64,000 bases of DNA from Arthrobacter globiformis (GCF_030815865.1 NZ_JAUSXI010000001.1:1-64000); one strand, 5' to 3'; counted from the first letter of the stretch, positions 16,157 to 26,773 are shown. Made by a program: numbers and translations. The notes: a model not told the origin generated them from the sequence alone.

Positions 16157-16276
16157 GATGGTGCCTTTCATGATGACGCCGTCAAGCTCGCAGGGGCTGC
16201 TCTGCCCGCCGCATGGGAGTGTCCATGACCCTGTGGAGCGATTGGCGAAGACTGGTGGAGTCACCACAGTGGCACG

Positions 16277-16302
16277 CCAAAACTGGCCGCCACTAGGGCC
16301 AG
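16277..16302 (-). terminator. Possible weak terminator after jetC
   Basis: On the minus strand CTGGCC-8 nt-GGCCAG is followed directly by TTTTGG, about 50 nt after the jetC stop. The stem is only 6 bp and the U-run is short, so this is tentative. Confidence 0.35.
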
Positions 16303-16350
16303 CACAATAAATCCATCGATTTGTTATCAACCGTGCGAAAGCGTTATGGA

Positions 16351-19300
16351 CTAGCGCAGCACGATATCGACGGGATTGGCCTCGGAGCGCCACTGCCCTT
16401 CTGTGCCCGGTTTCGGGGTGATAACGGGGGCGGTGAGCACGCCGGAGCGGTTGGTGCGCCTGTCCCGCAGAATCTCCGTGACCGAGCCCAGGTGCCGGGA
16501 CAGGTCGATGACGTTCTCCGGTGCCGCAAGGAGAAGCTGGAAGCCAAACTCATGGAGCGCCTTGATGCCGGCGCCGGCGAATTCCTCGGAGGCCAGCACG
16601 AAGGCCTCGTCCATCATCACCGTGCCGTACGTGGTGAAGCCCTGCTCGGCGATGCCCAGCTGGTAGCTCAGCGCCGCCGCCATGATGAACGCGGTGAACC
16701 GCTGGCGCTCACCGCCTGACATGGAACCGGTGTCGGCGTGCATGAACACGTCCGTGCGCTTGCCACCCTTCTTCCCGGGGGCGTCCACCTCGCGGTGCTC
16801 CTTGCACTGGATGAACAGGTGTCCGCGCACGTCCAGCACCTCGGCACGCCAACGCCGGTCCTCCGGAGTCTGCGACCCCAGCCGCTTCACCAGCGACTCC
16901 AGCGACTTGTAGCGGGCGGTTAGCTCGGCGTCGTCATTCTGGCCCGCGTGGGCGGTGTCCGCTTTGCCGTGCCGGGCGTGCCGCGTCTTCAGTGCGTTCT
17001 GGATGGCATCCTTGAACTGCTTGGCCGTGGCCGGCAGGGTCTGCTTGATGTCGAGTTCCAGGTAGCTGCCCTCGTGGAAATTCACCTCGGACAGGATCCC
17101 GTTCAGTGGCAGGATCCTGCTGGTGATGGAACGGCGCTCCTCATCCAGCAGGTGGAGCAGGGTGCTGAACGACTCATGCGTGCGCTGGTTGAAGAACTGC
17201 CGGAACTCGGCCTCCTGTGCTGGCAGTCCGTCATTGATGATCGCGTGGTACCGGGCCTCGAACTCGCCGACGGCGCCGATGGACGTGCCATGGTCGGCCG
17301 AAATCGCGGTGCCCCAGTCGCGGACGAAACCTTCGAAGATCCGAGTGAGCCGCTCCGACGTGGCCTGGGCGCGGGATTCCGCATCGTGCAGGTTGCCGAG
17401 CAGCTGCGTCCGCACCCGGCCGGCGAGGTTGTCCAGCTCGTGCATTTCCGTGACGTCGCCGAATTCGGCGAAGTACGGCGCCAGCGCTGCCGTGGTGGAG
17501 TCCGACGGCGGGGCCTGGTTCAGGCGGGTACGAGCGCCTTCCAGCAGTGAATCGGAGGCGGTGAGCTGCTGGTCCAGCGCCTTGTATTCGCTCTGCAGCA
17601 CCGCGGCGGCCTCGGTGCTGGACTGGTGCTTCTGTCGCGCCGCCTCGATGTTGGCGCGGAGCGGTTCGAGGTCAGCCTGGGCGGCGAGGGCGTCCCTGAG
17701 CCGCTGTTCAATCCTGGCAAGCTCGTCCGCAGCAACCGCTGCCGAGACCTGCTCCCACGGGCGGTTGTCCTCGGCCACCCGGCGCAGGGCCTCGAGCTGG
17801 CGCGACATGCCCTGGTGTGATTCCTCGCGGCTTTGGGCCAGCTGCGCCGCCTTGGCCAGTTCCTGGCGCAGGTCCTCCGCCTGCCCGGCCACCAGCTCCA
17901 GCTTGGAGGCGTTGTCGAACCCGAGGACGTAGTCCTGCCGGCTGGTGAACCGGTCGTCCTTTTCCACGGTGTGCCGGTTGCGCTTGACCACGCCGCCGAG
18001 GCTCAGGCCCTTGTCCCGGGCCGCCAGTTCGTCGGGGTTCTCCACGCACGGGTATGCGAAGTCGAGGGCGATCCGCTCACGGATCCACACGCCGGCTTCC
18101 GCGTTTGTCCCGGTGGTGAGGATGTCCAGCTTGGTCAGCAGGTCGCCGTCGGCCACGTCCTCCACCGCGAGGGCCGCCCCGGCGAGCGGCTTGGACACGT
18201 CCACCGCGCGCAAAGCGCCGCGGACCTTGTGGTCATTCAGGTAGCGGGTGACCGCGGCGAAGTGCTGGCCCGGGACCAACAGCGTGGTGGCCAGGTTCCG
18301 CAAGGCGCGTTCGGCCGCGGGTCGCCACTGCTCCTGGCCCTCGGCCAGGTCGATCAGCTCGCCGCCGAACGGCATCTGCTCCTCGGGGACGCCGGTGGCG
18401 GCCGCAATCGCAGCCCGATTTTCAATGCTCGACGGCGGCAGCAGGGACTTGCGCGTTTTCAGCGACACAAGCTCCTGCTCGGCCGCGGCAAGCTCCCGCT
18501 TCTTAGTGGCGTGGGCATCGAAGGCCTCGAAGCGAAGCTCCTGCAGGGCCGCGGAGTCATCCTTCAGCTCGGCCGAGCGGGTGGCCGCCTGCTCGTGGGC
18601 CTGCTCCCAGCCTTCAGCCGTCCATTCCAGGGCCAGGCCGGCGTCGGTCAGTGCCTGCCGCGCCGCCTCCTCCACCTGCTGCCGGAGCTTCAGCCCCACC
18701 CGGGCGTTCTCCAGGGACTGCTCGATCGAGGAGATGGCGTTGCCGCCCTGGTTGTTGTACTCCGCCTCCAGCTGCCGGAGCTCCTTGGCCAGGCCGTCCC
18801 GCACGCCGCGTTCCGCTGCGAGCTCCTTGGCCTTCGCCTGGGCGAGCGCCTTGAAGCGGGCCAGGGTCTTCTCGTGCACGGTGACAGCAAGCTGCTGCCG
18901 GTAGGCCTCGAACTCCTCGCCTGCGAGTTCACGGAGCCGGTTCGCGTCCAGCAGCGACTGCGCGTACTCCCTGTTCAGTCCCGGGACGGGGGCCAGCTGG
19001 TCGCGCTGCTGCCGGACGTCCTCCAGCCGCTGCCGGATGGACATGAGGTTGCTGAATTCCTCGACGACGTCGTCCGCCGCCGCCAGGGTGGCCGGCGCGT
19101 CCAGCACCTGGTCGCGGAAGAATGTGTTCACGCTGCCGCCGAGGCCCTTTCCGGCCTGGATGACGCGGAGCAGGGGCAGCGCCTGGTCCGAGTTGATGCC
19201 CAGGAGCCGGCGGAACCGCTCGGCGAAGGCCTTGTGCACGTCAAAGACCTGGGCGTCCGGGAAGATGTTTTCCAGCGCAGCCCTGGTGAACCGTTTTTCG

Positions 19301-19803
19301 GCGATGTCCTCGATGGCGGCGAGGTCCAGCGGCCTGTTGTCGATCAGGTAGTACCGGCCGACGCTCGACTCCGTGCCGTTCTTGGGCAGGTCAAACAGGG
19401 CCGACACCGTCACCTTGGTGCCCGCGGCGTTGTCGAACGTCAGGGCAACGGCGGACCAGGTCGCACCGGGACGCTGGAACGCACTGGCCGAGCCCTCGCC
19501 CACGGCCTTGTCCCCCACCTTGCCGCGCATGTACGTGAACGTGGTCCGCTTGTCCTCCACCGCGCCCGAGCGCTGGGCTGCTGCCTCGTTGGAACGCGGC
19601 CGGGCGTCGAACACCCGAAGCATGGCGTCGAACAGCGTCGACTTGCCGACGCCGGAGTTGCCGGTGAGCAGGGTGCCGCTGCGGTCCACGTGCATCGTGT
19701 GGGCCCCGTGGAACGTGCCCCAGTTGACCACCTGCACCAGCACCAGGCGCATTTGGCCCGGGTTAACGACGTCGCCCAGCGGCAGCATGCTCGCAATGCT
19801 CAC
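16351..19803 (-). CDS. jetC: JetC/MksB-like SMC ATPase of a Wadjet-type system
   Basis: This 1150-residue SMC/MukB-like protein has the N-terminal Walker [19 protein letters not shown] near residue 50, long helical coiled-coil arms around a central hinge (roughly 270-900), and a C-terminal head. The head carries the signature [19 protein letters not shown] and Walker [11 protein letters not shown]. Such proteins form the motor of Wadjet (JetABCD) and MksBEF complexes that extrude DNA loops. Its GTG start overlaps the restored jetB stop (GTGA), which supports one operon jetA-jetB-jetC. The jetD nuclease gene that normally follows is absent; the next gene is an unrelated lipoprotein. Confidence 0.9.
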   Translation of the reverse strand: MSIASMLPLGDVVNPGQMRLVLVQVVNWGTFHGAHTMHVDRSGTLLTGNSGVGKSTLFDAMLRVFDARPRSNEAAAQRSGAVEDKRTTFTYMRGKVGDKAVGEGSASAFQRPGATWSAVALTFDNAAGTKVTVSALFDLPKNGTESSVGRYYLIDNRPLDLAAIEDIAEKRFTRAALENIFPDAQVFDVHKAFAERFRRLLGINSDQALPLLRVIQAGKGLGGSVNTFFRDQVLDAPATLAAADDVVEEFSNLMSIRQRLEDVRQQRDQLAPVPGLNREYAQSLLDANRLRELAGEEFEAYRQQLAVTVHEKTLARFKALAQAKAKELAAERGVRDGLAKELRQLEAEYNNQGGNAISSIEQSLENARVGLKLRQQVEEAARQALTDAGLALEWTAEGWEQAHEQAATRSAELKDDSAALQELRFEAFDAHATKKRELAAAEQELVSLKTRKSLLPPSSIENRAAIAAATGVPEEQMPFGGELIDLAEGQEQWRPAAERALRNLATTLLVPGQHFAAVTRYLNDHKVRGALRAVDVSKPLAGAALAVEDVADGDLLTKLDILTTGTNAEAGVWIRERIALDFAYPCVENPDELAARDKGLSLGGVVKRNRHTVEKDDRFTSRQDYVLGFDNASKLELVAGQAEDLRQELAKAAQLAQSREESHQGMSRQLEALRRVAEDNRPWEQVSAAVAADELARIEQRLRDALAAQADLEPLRANIEAARQKHQSSTEAAAVLQSEYKALDQQLTASDSLLEGARTRLNQAPPSDSTTAALAPYFAEFGDVTEMHELDNLAGRVRTQLLGNLHDAESRAQATSERLTRIFEGFVRDWGTAISADHGTSIGAVGEFEARYHAIINDGLPAQEAEFRQFFNQRTHESFSTLLHLLDEERRSITSRILPLNGILSEVNFHEGSYLELDIKQTLPATAKQFKDAIQNALKTRHARHGKADTAHAGQNDDAELTARYKSLESLVKRLGSQTPEDRRWRAEVLDVRGHLFIQCKEHREVDAPGKKGGKRTDVFMHADTGSMSGGERQRFTAFIMAAALSYQLGIAEQGFTTYGTVMMDEAFVLASEEFAGAGIKALHEFGFQLLLAAPENVIDLSRHLGSVTEILRDRRTNRSGVLTAPVITPKPGTEGQWRSEANPVDIVLR

Positions 19804-19820
19804 TTGGCCGGCTCCTCTTC

Positions 19821-19857
19821 GCTGGTCGAGACATCGGTTTCGACAGGCTCAACCAGC
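19821..19857. repeat. Dispersed palindrome B, copy in the jetB 3' coding region
   Basis: GCTGGTCGAGACATCGGTTT and the following CGACAGGCTCAACCAGC form an imperfect inverted repeat. On the jetB strand it encodes PLVEPVET followed by DVSTS, a tail just before the restored stop. Confidence 0.8.
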
Positions 19858-20572
19858 GGGCTTTCGTCGTCGTCCTGGTCACCGTCCCCGTTGGGTTTCT
19901 CGCCGTCGAGTTCCAGCATTGCTTCGGTGCCTGTGGGGTCCGCTGTGGCGGCTATTAGCGCCTCGATTTGGGCGGGGATGTCGCCGATGTTGTCGAAGGG
20001 GGAGGGCCAGGGGCAGGGCGTTGGAGATTGCGTAGACGTCGTCCAGGCCGGTGGTGAGCAGGAGCTGGCGGGCGAGGAGCTTGGTGATGGCCCGGCTCAC
20101 TATGTCCGAGTCGCGCAGGGCGTCCTGCTGGCCCGCCGGCTGGTAGTGGGCCACGAGCTCGGCGATTTCTTCCCGCGTGATGGTGGGGTCCGTCTGGGCG
20201 GTGACGTGGCGGTCCAGCAGGAGCCGCAGGCGCAGCAGCACGATCGTTTCCACCCGGCTCAGGGCACGCTGCTGGCGCAGGATGCTGGAGCGGGCGCTGG
20301 CGCCGATCGCCTCCGGATCAACGGGACGCAGCACCGCGATCTTGCGCTCGTGGTCCAGCTGCAGCATGAGGAACAGCTCGGAGAGCCGGCTGCGCAGGAT
20401 CAGCTGGTTGTCCAGCAGCGTTGTCCAGAGCTTCTCGTCCCGGCCGCCGTCGACGTACGGGCCCTTCAGCAGCTTCACCAGGGCCTGGCGCACCTTCATG
20501 GGAAGCACGCCGGTGTCACCGGGGAAGAGAGCGGCGCCGTCCACAAACGTGTCGCGGGGGGTGACGCCTCCG

Positions 20573-20627
20573 TTGATTGAGCCTGTCGAAATCTGGGGGG
20601 TTTCGGTTTCCACAGGCTCAACCAGCG
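20573..20627. repeat. Dispersed palindrome B, copy in the jetB 5' coding region
   Basis: The left arm TTGAGCCTGTCGAAAT and the right arm GGTTTCCACAGGCTCAACC flank a short centre. On the coding strand it gives PLVEPVET, then PQISTGSI, between the start codon and the conserved JetB domain. Confidence 0.8.
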
Positions 20628-20690
20628 GGGTTTCGGTGGGCTCGGCCACCGGGGTCGCGGCGTCCGCCGTCGTAATCTCTTCAGTCATCG

Positions 20691-22139
20691 CTAATCCTTC
20701 TTGAGCGTTACCACCGGCAGGTACGCCTTGCGGGTGGTGCCGTCTATCTGTTCGAAGTCGAGGGCCTCCCACGCCAGCTGGTCAAAGCCGGCGCCGGTGT
20801 GGAGTGCGTGCGAGAGGAGCGCCCGGATGGAGTTGATGTGTTGTTCCTCCGGCGGAAGCTGCTCCCACGCCTCAGCGAGGGTCGAGGCGCCGGCTGCCGC
20901 GGCGCGGATCGCCTCCGGCCTGGCCTTGGCGGTCCGGGGCGAGCGGACCCGGTCCGAGTCGCTGAACGCGATGGGGTCGGCGAGCTTGGGCGGGGCAGCA
21001 AACTCGTCCGGGTCGAAAAGCTTGACCATGGCGAGGGATTCGAACCCTGCGTTGAACAGCACGGGACCGCGGACCAGGCCTGGCCGTTCGCGTTCGTAGG
21101 GCATGGACCGGATGGCCTGTTCCGCCTCGCGCAGCACCTTGCGGAGCCGCACTGACTGACGAAAATCGTCGCTCTGGACGTAAGTGTTCAGGCTTTCGCT
21201 GAGCTTGCCGTAGATGCGCTGGATCTGGCTGTGCTGCTGCCGAAGCTCCGCCACCAGGTTTTTCAGGGTTTCCCGGTCCTCCGGCGAAAGGTCGTCCGCG
21301 AACTGGCGGCTGAGCACTTCGCCGATCGCGGAGCGGAAGCGCAGCTGCTGCTGCGGGTCCTCGAGGAAGGCGGTGAAGGAGCGGAAAGTCCTGCCCTCCG
21401 GGCTTTGGCGCAGCCGCTTGTCCGCCTCAAGAACCTGGGCCATCGTGGCACCCTTGGTCAGGGATTCCTCGATGATCTGGTTGCGGAGCCCGCCCACGAG
21501 CTCCTCGATCCGGTCACGCATCTTCTTGTAGTCCGCGGGCAGGCTGGCAGCAAGGTCCAGGATGTTGCCGGCCGCTTCGACGGCCTGGTCGTCGTCGAGG
21601 AGACCGTCGAAGTCACCGGAACTGATGTCCTCGATCAGCTGCTGCCGCTCCCCGATCTCCTCCTCCAGCGCTTCCAGCCGGGCGCTCTGGTCCGGGTTGG
21701 TCTCGTTGGCGAGCTTCTCCACGTCGCCCAGCAGCGTGCCCAGCCTGGATCCGTTGAGCGTGGACCTTTCGCTGGAGAGGCTGTCCAGGAACGCCAGCAC
21801 GCGGGCGGCCGGCTCGGTGACCTCGTACACGATCTGCCCCGACTGGTTCCGGCGGGTCAGGAACTGCTTGCGGGTCCACTCATCGCCGAAGGACTTCCCG
21901 TTGGCATGGCCGCCCAGCCCAGGGTCACGGCGGCGCAACTGCTCAAGGAAGGAGTCAACGTCGGCATGGAATTCTTCCAGCGGAAGCTGCGGCCGGGTAC
22001 GGGTGAAGGATGCCTGCAGGACCGCGATCACCCACGGGGCGGAACGGGTGAGGGCCCATGCCGGCCCCTTGGTGAGGAGCTCAAGGTCCCTGAGCCTGGC
22101 GCTGATAGCGTCAGCGGAGGACGTGGCGGACCGGAGCAC
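20691..22139 (-). CDS. jetA: JetA/MksF-like subunit (DUF3375)
   Basis: This protein of about 482 residues matches the JetA (DUF3375) layout. It has an N-terminal helical DNA/SMC-interacting part ([30 protein letters not shown]), a long helical middle ([20 protein letters not shown]) and a C-terminal winged domain ending [13 protein letters not shown]. It would be the kleisin-like linker between the JetC heads and JetB. The GTG at 22139 is chosen because AAAGGAGAG lies just upstream; the longer frame to 22238 is not supported. Its stop is two nt before the jetB start, and it is the first gene of the operon. Confidence 0.88.
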   Translation of the reverse strand: MLRSATSSADAISARLRDLELLTKGPAWALTRSAPWVIAVLQASFTRTRPQLPLEEFHADVDSFLEQLRRRDPGLGGHANGKSFGDEWTRKQFLTRRNQSGQIVYEVTEPAARVLAFLDSLSSERSTLNGSRLGTLLGDVEKLANETNPDQSARLEALEEEIGERQQLIEDISSGDFDGLLDDDQAVEAAGNILDLAASLPADYKKMRDRIEELVGGLRNQIIEESLTKGATMAQVLEADKRLRQSPEGRTFRSFTAFLEDPQQQLRFRSAIGEVLSRQFADDLSPEDRETLKNLVAELRQQHSQIQRIYGKLSESLNTYVQSDDFRQSVRLRKVLREAEQAIRSMPYERERPGLVRGPVLFNAGFESLAMVKLFDPDEFAAPPKLADPIAFSDSDRVRSPRTAKARPEAIRAAAAGASTLAEAWEQLPPEEQHINSIRALLSHALHTGAGFDQLAWEALDFEQIDGTTRKAYLPVVTLKKD

Positions 22140-22460
22140 ACACTCTCCTTTAGCAGCTTGGGGGATGGTCTGGGCAGCGGAAACCCGAAAACTGCCAACT
22201 ACAAGGTTAACGCAGAGCCCCGGGCCCGCCTGCGCCACAGTCCCATGCGAACGGGGACGCGGCCAGGGTGCACGTCAGGCAACGTTACGGGTGTGACGCA
22301 TGAGGTTTTCGCAATCACTCCGTGACCTACGGCGGAGTATTGTCTCGATCCCGTATCAACGCGGCCACAGCATGGCCGAGACGCTGGAGGAAGCTTCGTC
22401 CTTGGCCCTAGTCTCGAGGTACTGATCTGATCCATCCGCAGCAAAGGCGCAGGGGGAAGC
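22140..22460. other. Divergent promoter region between jetA and a small membrane protein gene
   Basis: No coding sequence is recognisable in these 321 bp. A short inverted repeat ACTCCG...CGGAGT lies near 22317-22338. No convincing -35/-10 pair could be assigned to either side. Confidence 0.5.
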
Positions 22461-22763
22461 ATGCAGTTCGACTTGAGTGCAGTGGAGACAGGCACCTTGG
22501 TGTTCACCGGAACGCTGATGGTTGCCTTGGCACTTGTCCTGTTCGTGGCCGTGGCGGCATTCGCCGCGCTGGTCCTGGTGGGTGTGGGGAGGCTGGCCTG
22601 GGTGGTCATAGCCGGGGCCCTGCTCCGGACCGTCCACGGGATCAATCATGCCTGGGACAGCCTGGTGCACCACGCCTCTGCAGTCGAGTTTCCCGCCGAG
22701 TTTCAGGGGCAGCCGTCCCCTAGCACCGGAACCTACCCGCGGGTAGCATTGAGGGACAGCTGA
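22461..22763 (+). CDS. Small membrane protein of unknown function
   Basis: This 100-residue protein has one long or two closely spaced membrane segments at about 12-55 (VALALVLFVAVAAFAALVLV) followed by GVGRLAW and a short soluble tail. The segment TGTL...VGVGRL resembles LGTL...AGLGRL in the product at 26774-27547, so the two are probably paralogues. The upstream AGGGGGAAGC is a plausible ribosome binding site. Not recognised further. Confidence 0.65.
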   Translation: MQFDLSAVETGTLVFTGTLMVALALVLFVAVAAFAALVLVGVGRLAWVVIAGALLRTVHGINHAWDSLVHHASAVEFPAEFQGQPSPSTGTYPRVALRDS

Positions 22764-22827
22764 AGGGTTCTCCACCCGCGGCGGACCCAGGGCTTTGAGC
22801 CGGTCATCCGGTCAGAGGAGATGCCCC

Positions 22828-24915
22828 GTGAGCTCCGCCACTGACAGCCAGGCAACTGAAAGCCAGGCCCCCGACAACAGGGCTGGTCACAGCACAGCTA
22901 CCGCCACCACGGTTGTGCACGGCAGTGACGCCGTCCCGCCCATGGACAGTCCCGCGTCTGAAACACCCGTCGCTCCGGAGAAGATCGGTGCGGGCGCGTC
23001 CGCAGAGGATGCCCGCGCCATTGCCGAGGCAGCACGCGAAACCGAATGGGCCAGGCCCAGCTTCGCCAAGGGCCTGTACCTCGGCAGCTTTGACCTGGCC
23101 CTCATCCATCCTTGGCCCGCCGCCAAACCCGATGACGTGGAACGCGGCGAGGCCTTCATGACACGACTGACGGAATTCTGCCGCACCATGTCCGGACGGA
23201 TCATCGAGCGCGACGCGAAAATTCCCGACGAGTACCTCCGCGGCCTGGCAGAACTGGGCGTGTTCGGCATGAAAGTTCCGCAGGAGTACGGCGGCCTGGG
23301 CCTGTCCCTGGTCTACTACGGCCGGGCGCTGGGGCTGCTGGGATCGGTGCACCCGAGCCTGGGCGCCCTACTCTCGGCCCACCAGTCCATCGGCGTGCCG
23401 GAACCGGTGAAGGTATTCGGCACCTCCGAGCAGAAACGCAAGTACCTGCCACGCTGCGCGGAGGGGGCGATTACCGCGTTCCTGCTGACCGAGCCCGACG
23501 TCGGCAGCGACCCCGCGCGGATGGGCAGCACCGCTGTCCCCAGTGCCGACGGCGGGTCTTACGTCCTGGACGGCGTCAAACTTTGGACCACCAACGGCGT
23601 GATCGCCGAGCTGGTGGTGGTGATGGCAGTGGTGCCGCAGCATACCGACGCGGACGGCGTCGTACACAAGGGCGGCATCACCGCCTTCGTGGTGGAAATG
23701 AGCTCCCCGGGAATCACGGTGGAGAACCGGAACTCCTTCATGGGGCTGCGCGGCATCGAGAATGGAGTGACCCGGTTCCACCAGGTCCGGGTGCCGGCCG
23801 CCAATAGGCTCGGCCGTGAAGGCCAGGGGCTGAAGATTGCGCTCACCACGCTGAACACCGGCAGGCTCTCGCTGCCCGCGCTTTGCGTGGCGACGGGCCG
23901 CTGGAGCCTCAAGATCGCCCGGGAGTGGTCCAACGCCCGCACGCAGTGGGGCCGCCCGGTGGGCAAGCATGAGGCAGTCAGCAAGAAAATCGCGTTCATA
24001 GCAGCCACGGCGTTCGCCCTTGACGCCGTGTTCGAGCTGTCCGCGGAAATGGCCGACGCCGGGCAGAAGGACGTCCGCATTGAGGCGGCGCTGGCCAAGC
24101 TGTGGTCCACCGAGATCAGCTACCGGATCGCGGACGAACTTGTGCAGATCCGCGGCGGCCGCGGCTTCGAGACGGCCGAGTCGCTCGAGGCCCGCGGCGA
24201 GCGGGCCGTCCCCGCCGAGCAGCAGCTGCGCGACCTGCGGATCAACCGCATCTTCGAGGGCTCGTCCGAGATCATGCGTTTGCTGATAGCCCGCGAGGCC
24301 GTGGACGCGCACCTCGCCGCAGCCGGGGACCTGGCCTCCGCGGAGGCGAGCCTTTCGGACAAGGCGCGAGCCGCCGTCGGAGCCTCCGGTTTTTACGCAA
24401 AATGGCTGCCCAAACTGGTGGCGGGCGCCGGCATGGATCCGCGGTCCTACAGTGACTTCGGGCGGCTGGCCAAGCACCTCCGTTTCGTGGAACGGTCCTC
24501 GCGGCGGCTGGCCCGGCAGACCTTCTACGGCATGGGCCGCTGGCAGGCCAGACTGGAACACAAGCAGGCGTTCCTTGGCCGGATCGTCGATGTTGGAGCC
24601 GAGCTGTTCGCCATGGCGGCCTGCTGCTCGCGCGCCGAGATGCTGCTCCGGACCGCACCTGAACGCGGCGCCACCGCGTTCGAACTGGCCGACGCCTTCT
24701 GCGAGCAGGCACGCGTCCGGGTGGACGAATATTTCGACCAGCTGTGGCGCAACACCGACGACGGCGACCGCGACCTCGCGCGCAAGGTGCTCGCCGGCGA
24801 TTACACGTGGCTGGAGGCCGGCGTGCTGGACCAGTCCGAAGGGACCGGCCCGTGGATCGCCGATGCCTCCGCCCGCGAGTCGACCAAGGAGAACCTCCAC
24901 CGCGCCTATCGCTGA
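22828..24915 (+). CDS. Long acyl-CoA dehydrogenase with C-terminal extension
   Basis: This 695-residue flavoenzyme of the acyl-CoA dehydrogenase family oxidises acyl-CoA at the alpha-beta carbons. After a disordered 80-residue N-terminus come the helical N-domain (KVPQEYGGLGLS), the FAD/substrate motif AFLLTEPDVGSDPARM (about 220-235), the R-rich ARTQWGRPVGKHE region, and EGSSEIMRLLIAREAV near 480 with the expected catalytic Glu. A further 200-residue helical extension recalls very-long-chain enzymes. The GTG at 22828 has GAGGAG 8 nt upstream and is preferred over an earlier TTG. Substrate chain length is not determined. Confidence 0.9.
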   Translation: MSSATDSQATESQAPDNRAGHSTATATTVVHGSDAVPPMDSPASETPVAPEKIGAGASAEDARAIAEAARETEWARPSFAKGLYLGSFDLALIHPWPAAKPDDVERGEAFMTRLTEFCRTMSGRIIERDAKIPDEYLRGLAELGVFGMKVPQEYGGLGLSLVYYGRALGLLGSVHPSLGALLSAHQSIGVPEPVKVFGTSEQKRKYLPRCAEGAITAFLLTEPDVGSDPARMGSTAVPSADGGSYVLDGVKLWTTNGVIAELVVVMAVVPQHTDADGVVHKGGITAFVVEMSSPGITVENRNSFMGLRGIENGVTRFHQVRVPAANRLGREGQGLKIALTTLNTGRLSLPALCVATGRWSLKIAREWSNARTQWGRPVGKHEAVSKKIAFIAATAFALDAVFELSAEMADAGQKDVRIEAALAKLWSTEISYRIADELVQIRGGRGFETAESLEARGERAVPAEQQLRDLRINRIFEGSSEIMRLLIAREAVDAHLAAAGDLASAEASLSDKARAAVGASGFYAKWLPKLVAGAGMDPRSYSDFGRLAKHLRFVERSSRRLARQTFYGMGRWQARLEHKQAFLGRIVDVGAELFAMAACCSRAEMLLRTAPERGATAFELADAFCEQARVRVDEYFDQLWRNTDDGDRDLARKVLAGDYTWLEAGVLDQSEGTGPWIADASARESTKENLHRAYR

Positions 24916-25149
24916 CCGCGCGAGTCGGCGGACAGCAGACACACCTGACACCACACGCCCGAAGCAGCTCTGATCGCCCACACCGCCTCTGACAAGGGGA
25001 CACGCGCCAAAACCAAGATACTAAGCATCCTTGCTAATGCCCATTGAACGGAGTTAGCTAGAAACTGAGGCCAGTGCCTTGGCCTCAGGCAGCGCGTTGC
25101 CCGGCTTAGGCCCCTGAGTCCGGGTCCGTTCAACGAAAGCGAGTCGCTG

Positions 25150-26106
25150 ATGAGCAGCCCAATCGGCTCCGGGGACAGGCGCCCCCGGCGCAATTCCCCT
25201 GGATCAGGCACGTCCGAACCCAACAGGCCCGAACGCAGCAGACCTGAACACAGCGCGGCAGAGCCCTACCCTGCCAACTACAGCACCGCGGAGCGCAGTT
25301 CGGCAGACGCCCCCACGGAGGCCACTCCGGTCTACGATGCCACCCAGACCCGGCGTTCGGCCGCCCGCCCTGGTGCCACCAGCACCGGCTCCACGACGGA
25401 CACGCACACGCGGGCCCTCAACACCACCGACGCGGACACGCCGTACGCCGAGCGCGACTACACGCCCGCCAATGAACCGGACGACCGCCCGGACACGACA
25501 CGCTCCAACGACCCGGCCTTTGCCACCCGGGAAATGGCCGCGGCCCGCGAAAAGGAGGCGTTCGGCGGCATCAAGGTTGGCTCGGCGTTCTTTGGCTGGC
25601 TGGCCGCCACGGGCATGGCCGTGCTGCTGACCGCCCTGGTCGCCGCGGCCGGCACCGCCGTGGGACTTGCCACGAACGCCGACGTGAACGCCGCCGTGGG
25701 CCGGGCAGCCTCGAACCAGACAGTGGGAATCGTGGGCATCATCGTCCTGCTGGTCATCCTCTTCGCTTCCTACTACAGCGGCGGCTACGTCGCCGGCAGG
25801 ATGGCCCGGTTCAATGGCGCGAAGCAGGGGTTCGCGGTGTGGATCTGGGCCCTGATCGCGGCCGTGCTGGTGGCCGTGCTCGGCATGATCGCCGGCGAGC
25901 AGTTCAATATCCTGGCACAGCTGAACAGCTTCCCGCGGATTCCAGTCAATGAAGGCCAGGTGACCACCACCGGCATCATTGCCGCCGTCGTGGTCGCCCT
26001 GGTGGCGCTGGTGGGCGCCGTCGTGGGCGGCATGGCCGGCATGCATTTCCACCGCAAGGTGGATCGCGCCGGTTTCACGCCCACGGCGGATTACGAGGAG
26101 CACTGA
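25150..26106 (+). CDS. Membrane protein with long disordered N-terminus
   Basis: In this 318-residue protein, residues 1-130 are rich in Pro, Arg, Thr, Ser and Asp with no fold. Four hydrophobic segments follow, at about 145-172, 190-215, 232-252 and 275-298, with GGYVAGRMARFNGAKQGFAVW between the second and third. It ends HFHRKVDRAGF. The pattern resembles small actinobacterial envelope proteins; I assign no function. It stands alone between the acyl-CoA dehydrogenase and ychJ. Confidence 0.7.
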   Translation: MSSPIGSGDRRPRRNSPGSGTSEPNRPERSRPEHSAAEPYPANYSTAERSSADAPTEATPVYDATQTRRSAARPGATSTGSTTDTHTRALNTTDADTPYAERDYTPANEPDDRPDTTRSNDPAFATREMAAAREKEAFGGIKVGSAFFGWLAATGMAVLLTALVAAAGTAVGLATNADVNAAVGRAASNQTVGIVGIIVLLVILFASYYSGGYVAGRMARFNGAKQGFAVWIWALIAAVLVAVLGMIAGEQFNILAQLNSFPRIPVNEGQVTTTGIIAAVVVALVALVGAVVGGMAGMHFHRKVDRAGFTPTADYEEH

Positions 26107-26150
26107 ATCAGGAGGACCACTGACCCGCGGCCGGGCGGGCGCAGCTTCCG

Positions 26151-26555
26151 CTACCGGTACAGCGCGACGGCGTCTAAGTAGTACCAGCGCCGGTCCACCC
26201 TGAGGAAGCGGCTGGTTTCGTGGTGGACGCCGCGCTCGCCGTCCTGACGGAAGTGCGCCTTGAACTCCACGGCGCCTTCGGTGTCGAGCGGACCGCCCCG
26301 CTCGACGGACAGGATGTCCAGCCGCCGCCATTCCAGGCCCGGATCGAAGTCCAGCTCCGCAGGCCGGGTGCTGGGATGCCATGTTTTCAGGAGGTAATCG
26401 GCATGCAGCAGGACGAAGGCGGAGTAACGCGAACGCATCAACTGCTCGGCGGTGGCTGCGTCTGCCGAACCAGTGTGGAACCGGCCGCAGCAGTCCGTGT
26501 ACTGCTCGCCGGAAAGGCACGGGCAGTTACCGGAAAAGGGTTCTGGCTCGGTCAT
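26151..26555 (-). CDS. ychJ: YchJ-family protein (UPF0225) with SEC-C-like zinc motif
   Basis: This 134-residue protein has an N-terminal zinc-binding motif CPCLSGEQYTDCCGRFH at residues 11-27, then the YchJ NTF2-like domain LMRSRYSAFVLLHADYLLKT and a C-terminal WYYLDAVAL. The family is widespread; SEC-C-type motifs bind zinc and may contact proteins. Its exact role is unknown. It converges with the upstream membrane protein gene. Confidence 0.88.
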   Translation of the reverse strand: MTEPEPFSGNCPCLSGEQYTDCCGRFHTGSADAATAEQLMRSRYSAFVLLHADYLLKTWHPSTRPAELDFDPGLEWRRLDILSVERGGPLDTEGAVEFKAHFRQDGERGVHHETSRFLRVDRRWYYLDAVALYR

Positions 26556-26773
26556 GGCATCCCTGGGAACGTGGCGGTCGCTTGCTGGATCAGCCTATCG
26601 GCGCATGCGGAGGGCCTCGTCCTATAACAGCTTTGAAACAACAGTTGCCGGTAGTTGCCATGCGGGCATGTCGGCAGTAAATAGTCCGTATGGTGGTTAG
26701 GGGCTGTTTTCCGGCGTAATCACCGGCTCGATCACTGGGGGACGAGCCGGGCGCCGATGGTAAGGAGGGTGAA

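Larger units (their letters stand above)
19800..20688 (-). pseudogene. jetB: JetB/MksE-like subunit (DUF4194), frameshifted near the 3' end
   Basis: The KITE-like subunit reads [11 protein letters not shown] then [20 protein letters not shown] and the winged-helix core [20 protein letters not shown], ending in [13 protein letters not shown]. There the frame breaks at a C5 tract (G5 on the plus strand at 19998-20002). Removing one base restores [19 protein letters not shown] and a stop at 19800 that overlaps jetC by 4 nt, giving 295 residues. Both tails carry PLVEPVET peptides translated from dispersed palindrome B. As given the gene makes a 269-residue product with an aberrant basic end; sequence error and real mutation cannot be told apart. 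Confidence 0.82.

Noticed and set aside
16157..16393. Upstream extension of the lipoprotein frame
   Set aside because: Translation before the ATG at 16156 is not signal-peptide-like and overlaps the jetC end; the ribosome binding site supports the later start.
17833..20580. A 915-codon open frame on the plus strand opposite jetC and jetB
   Set aside because: It mirrors the SMC gene, has no ribosome binding site or recognisable domain, and crosses the jetB and palindrome region.
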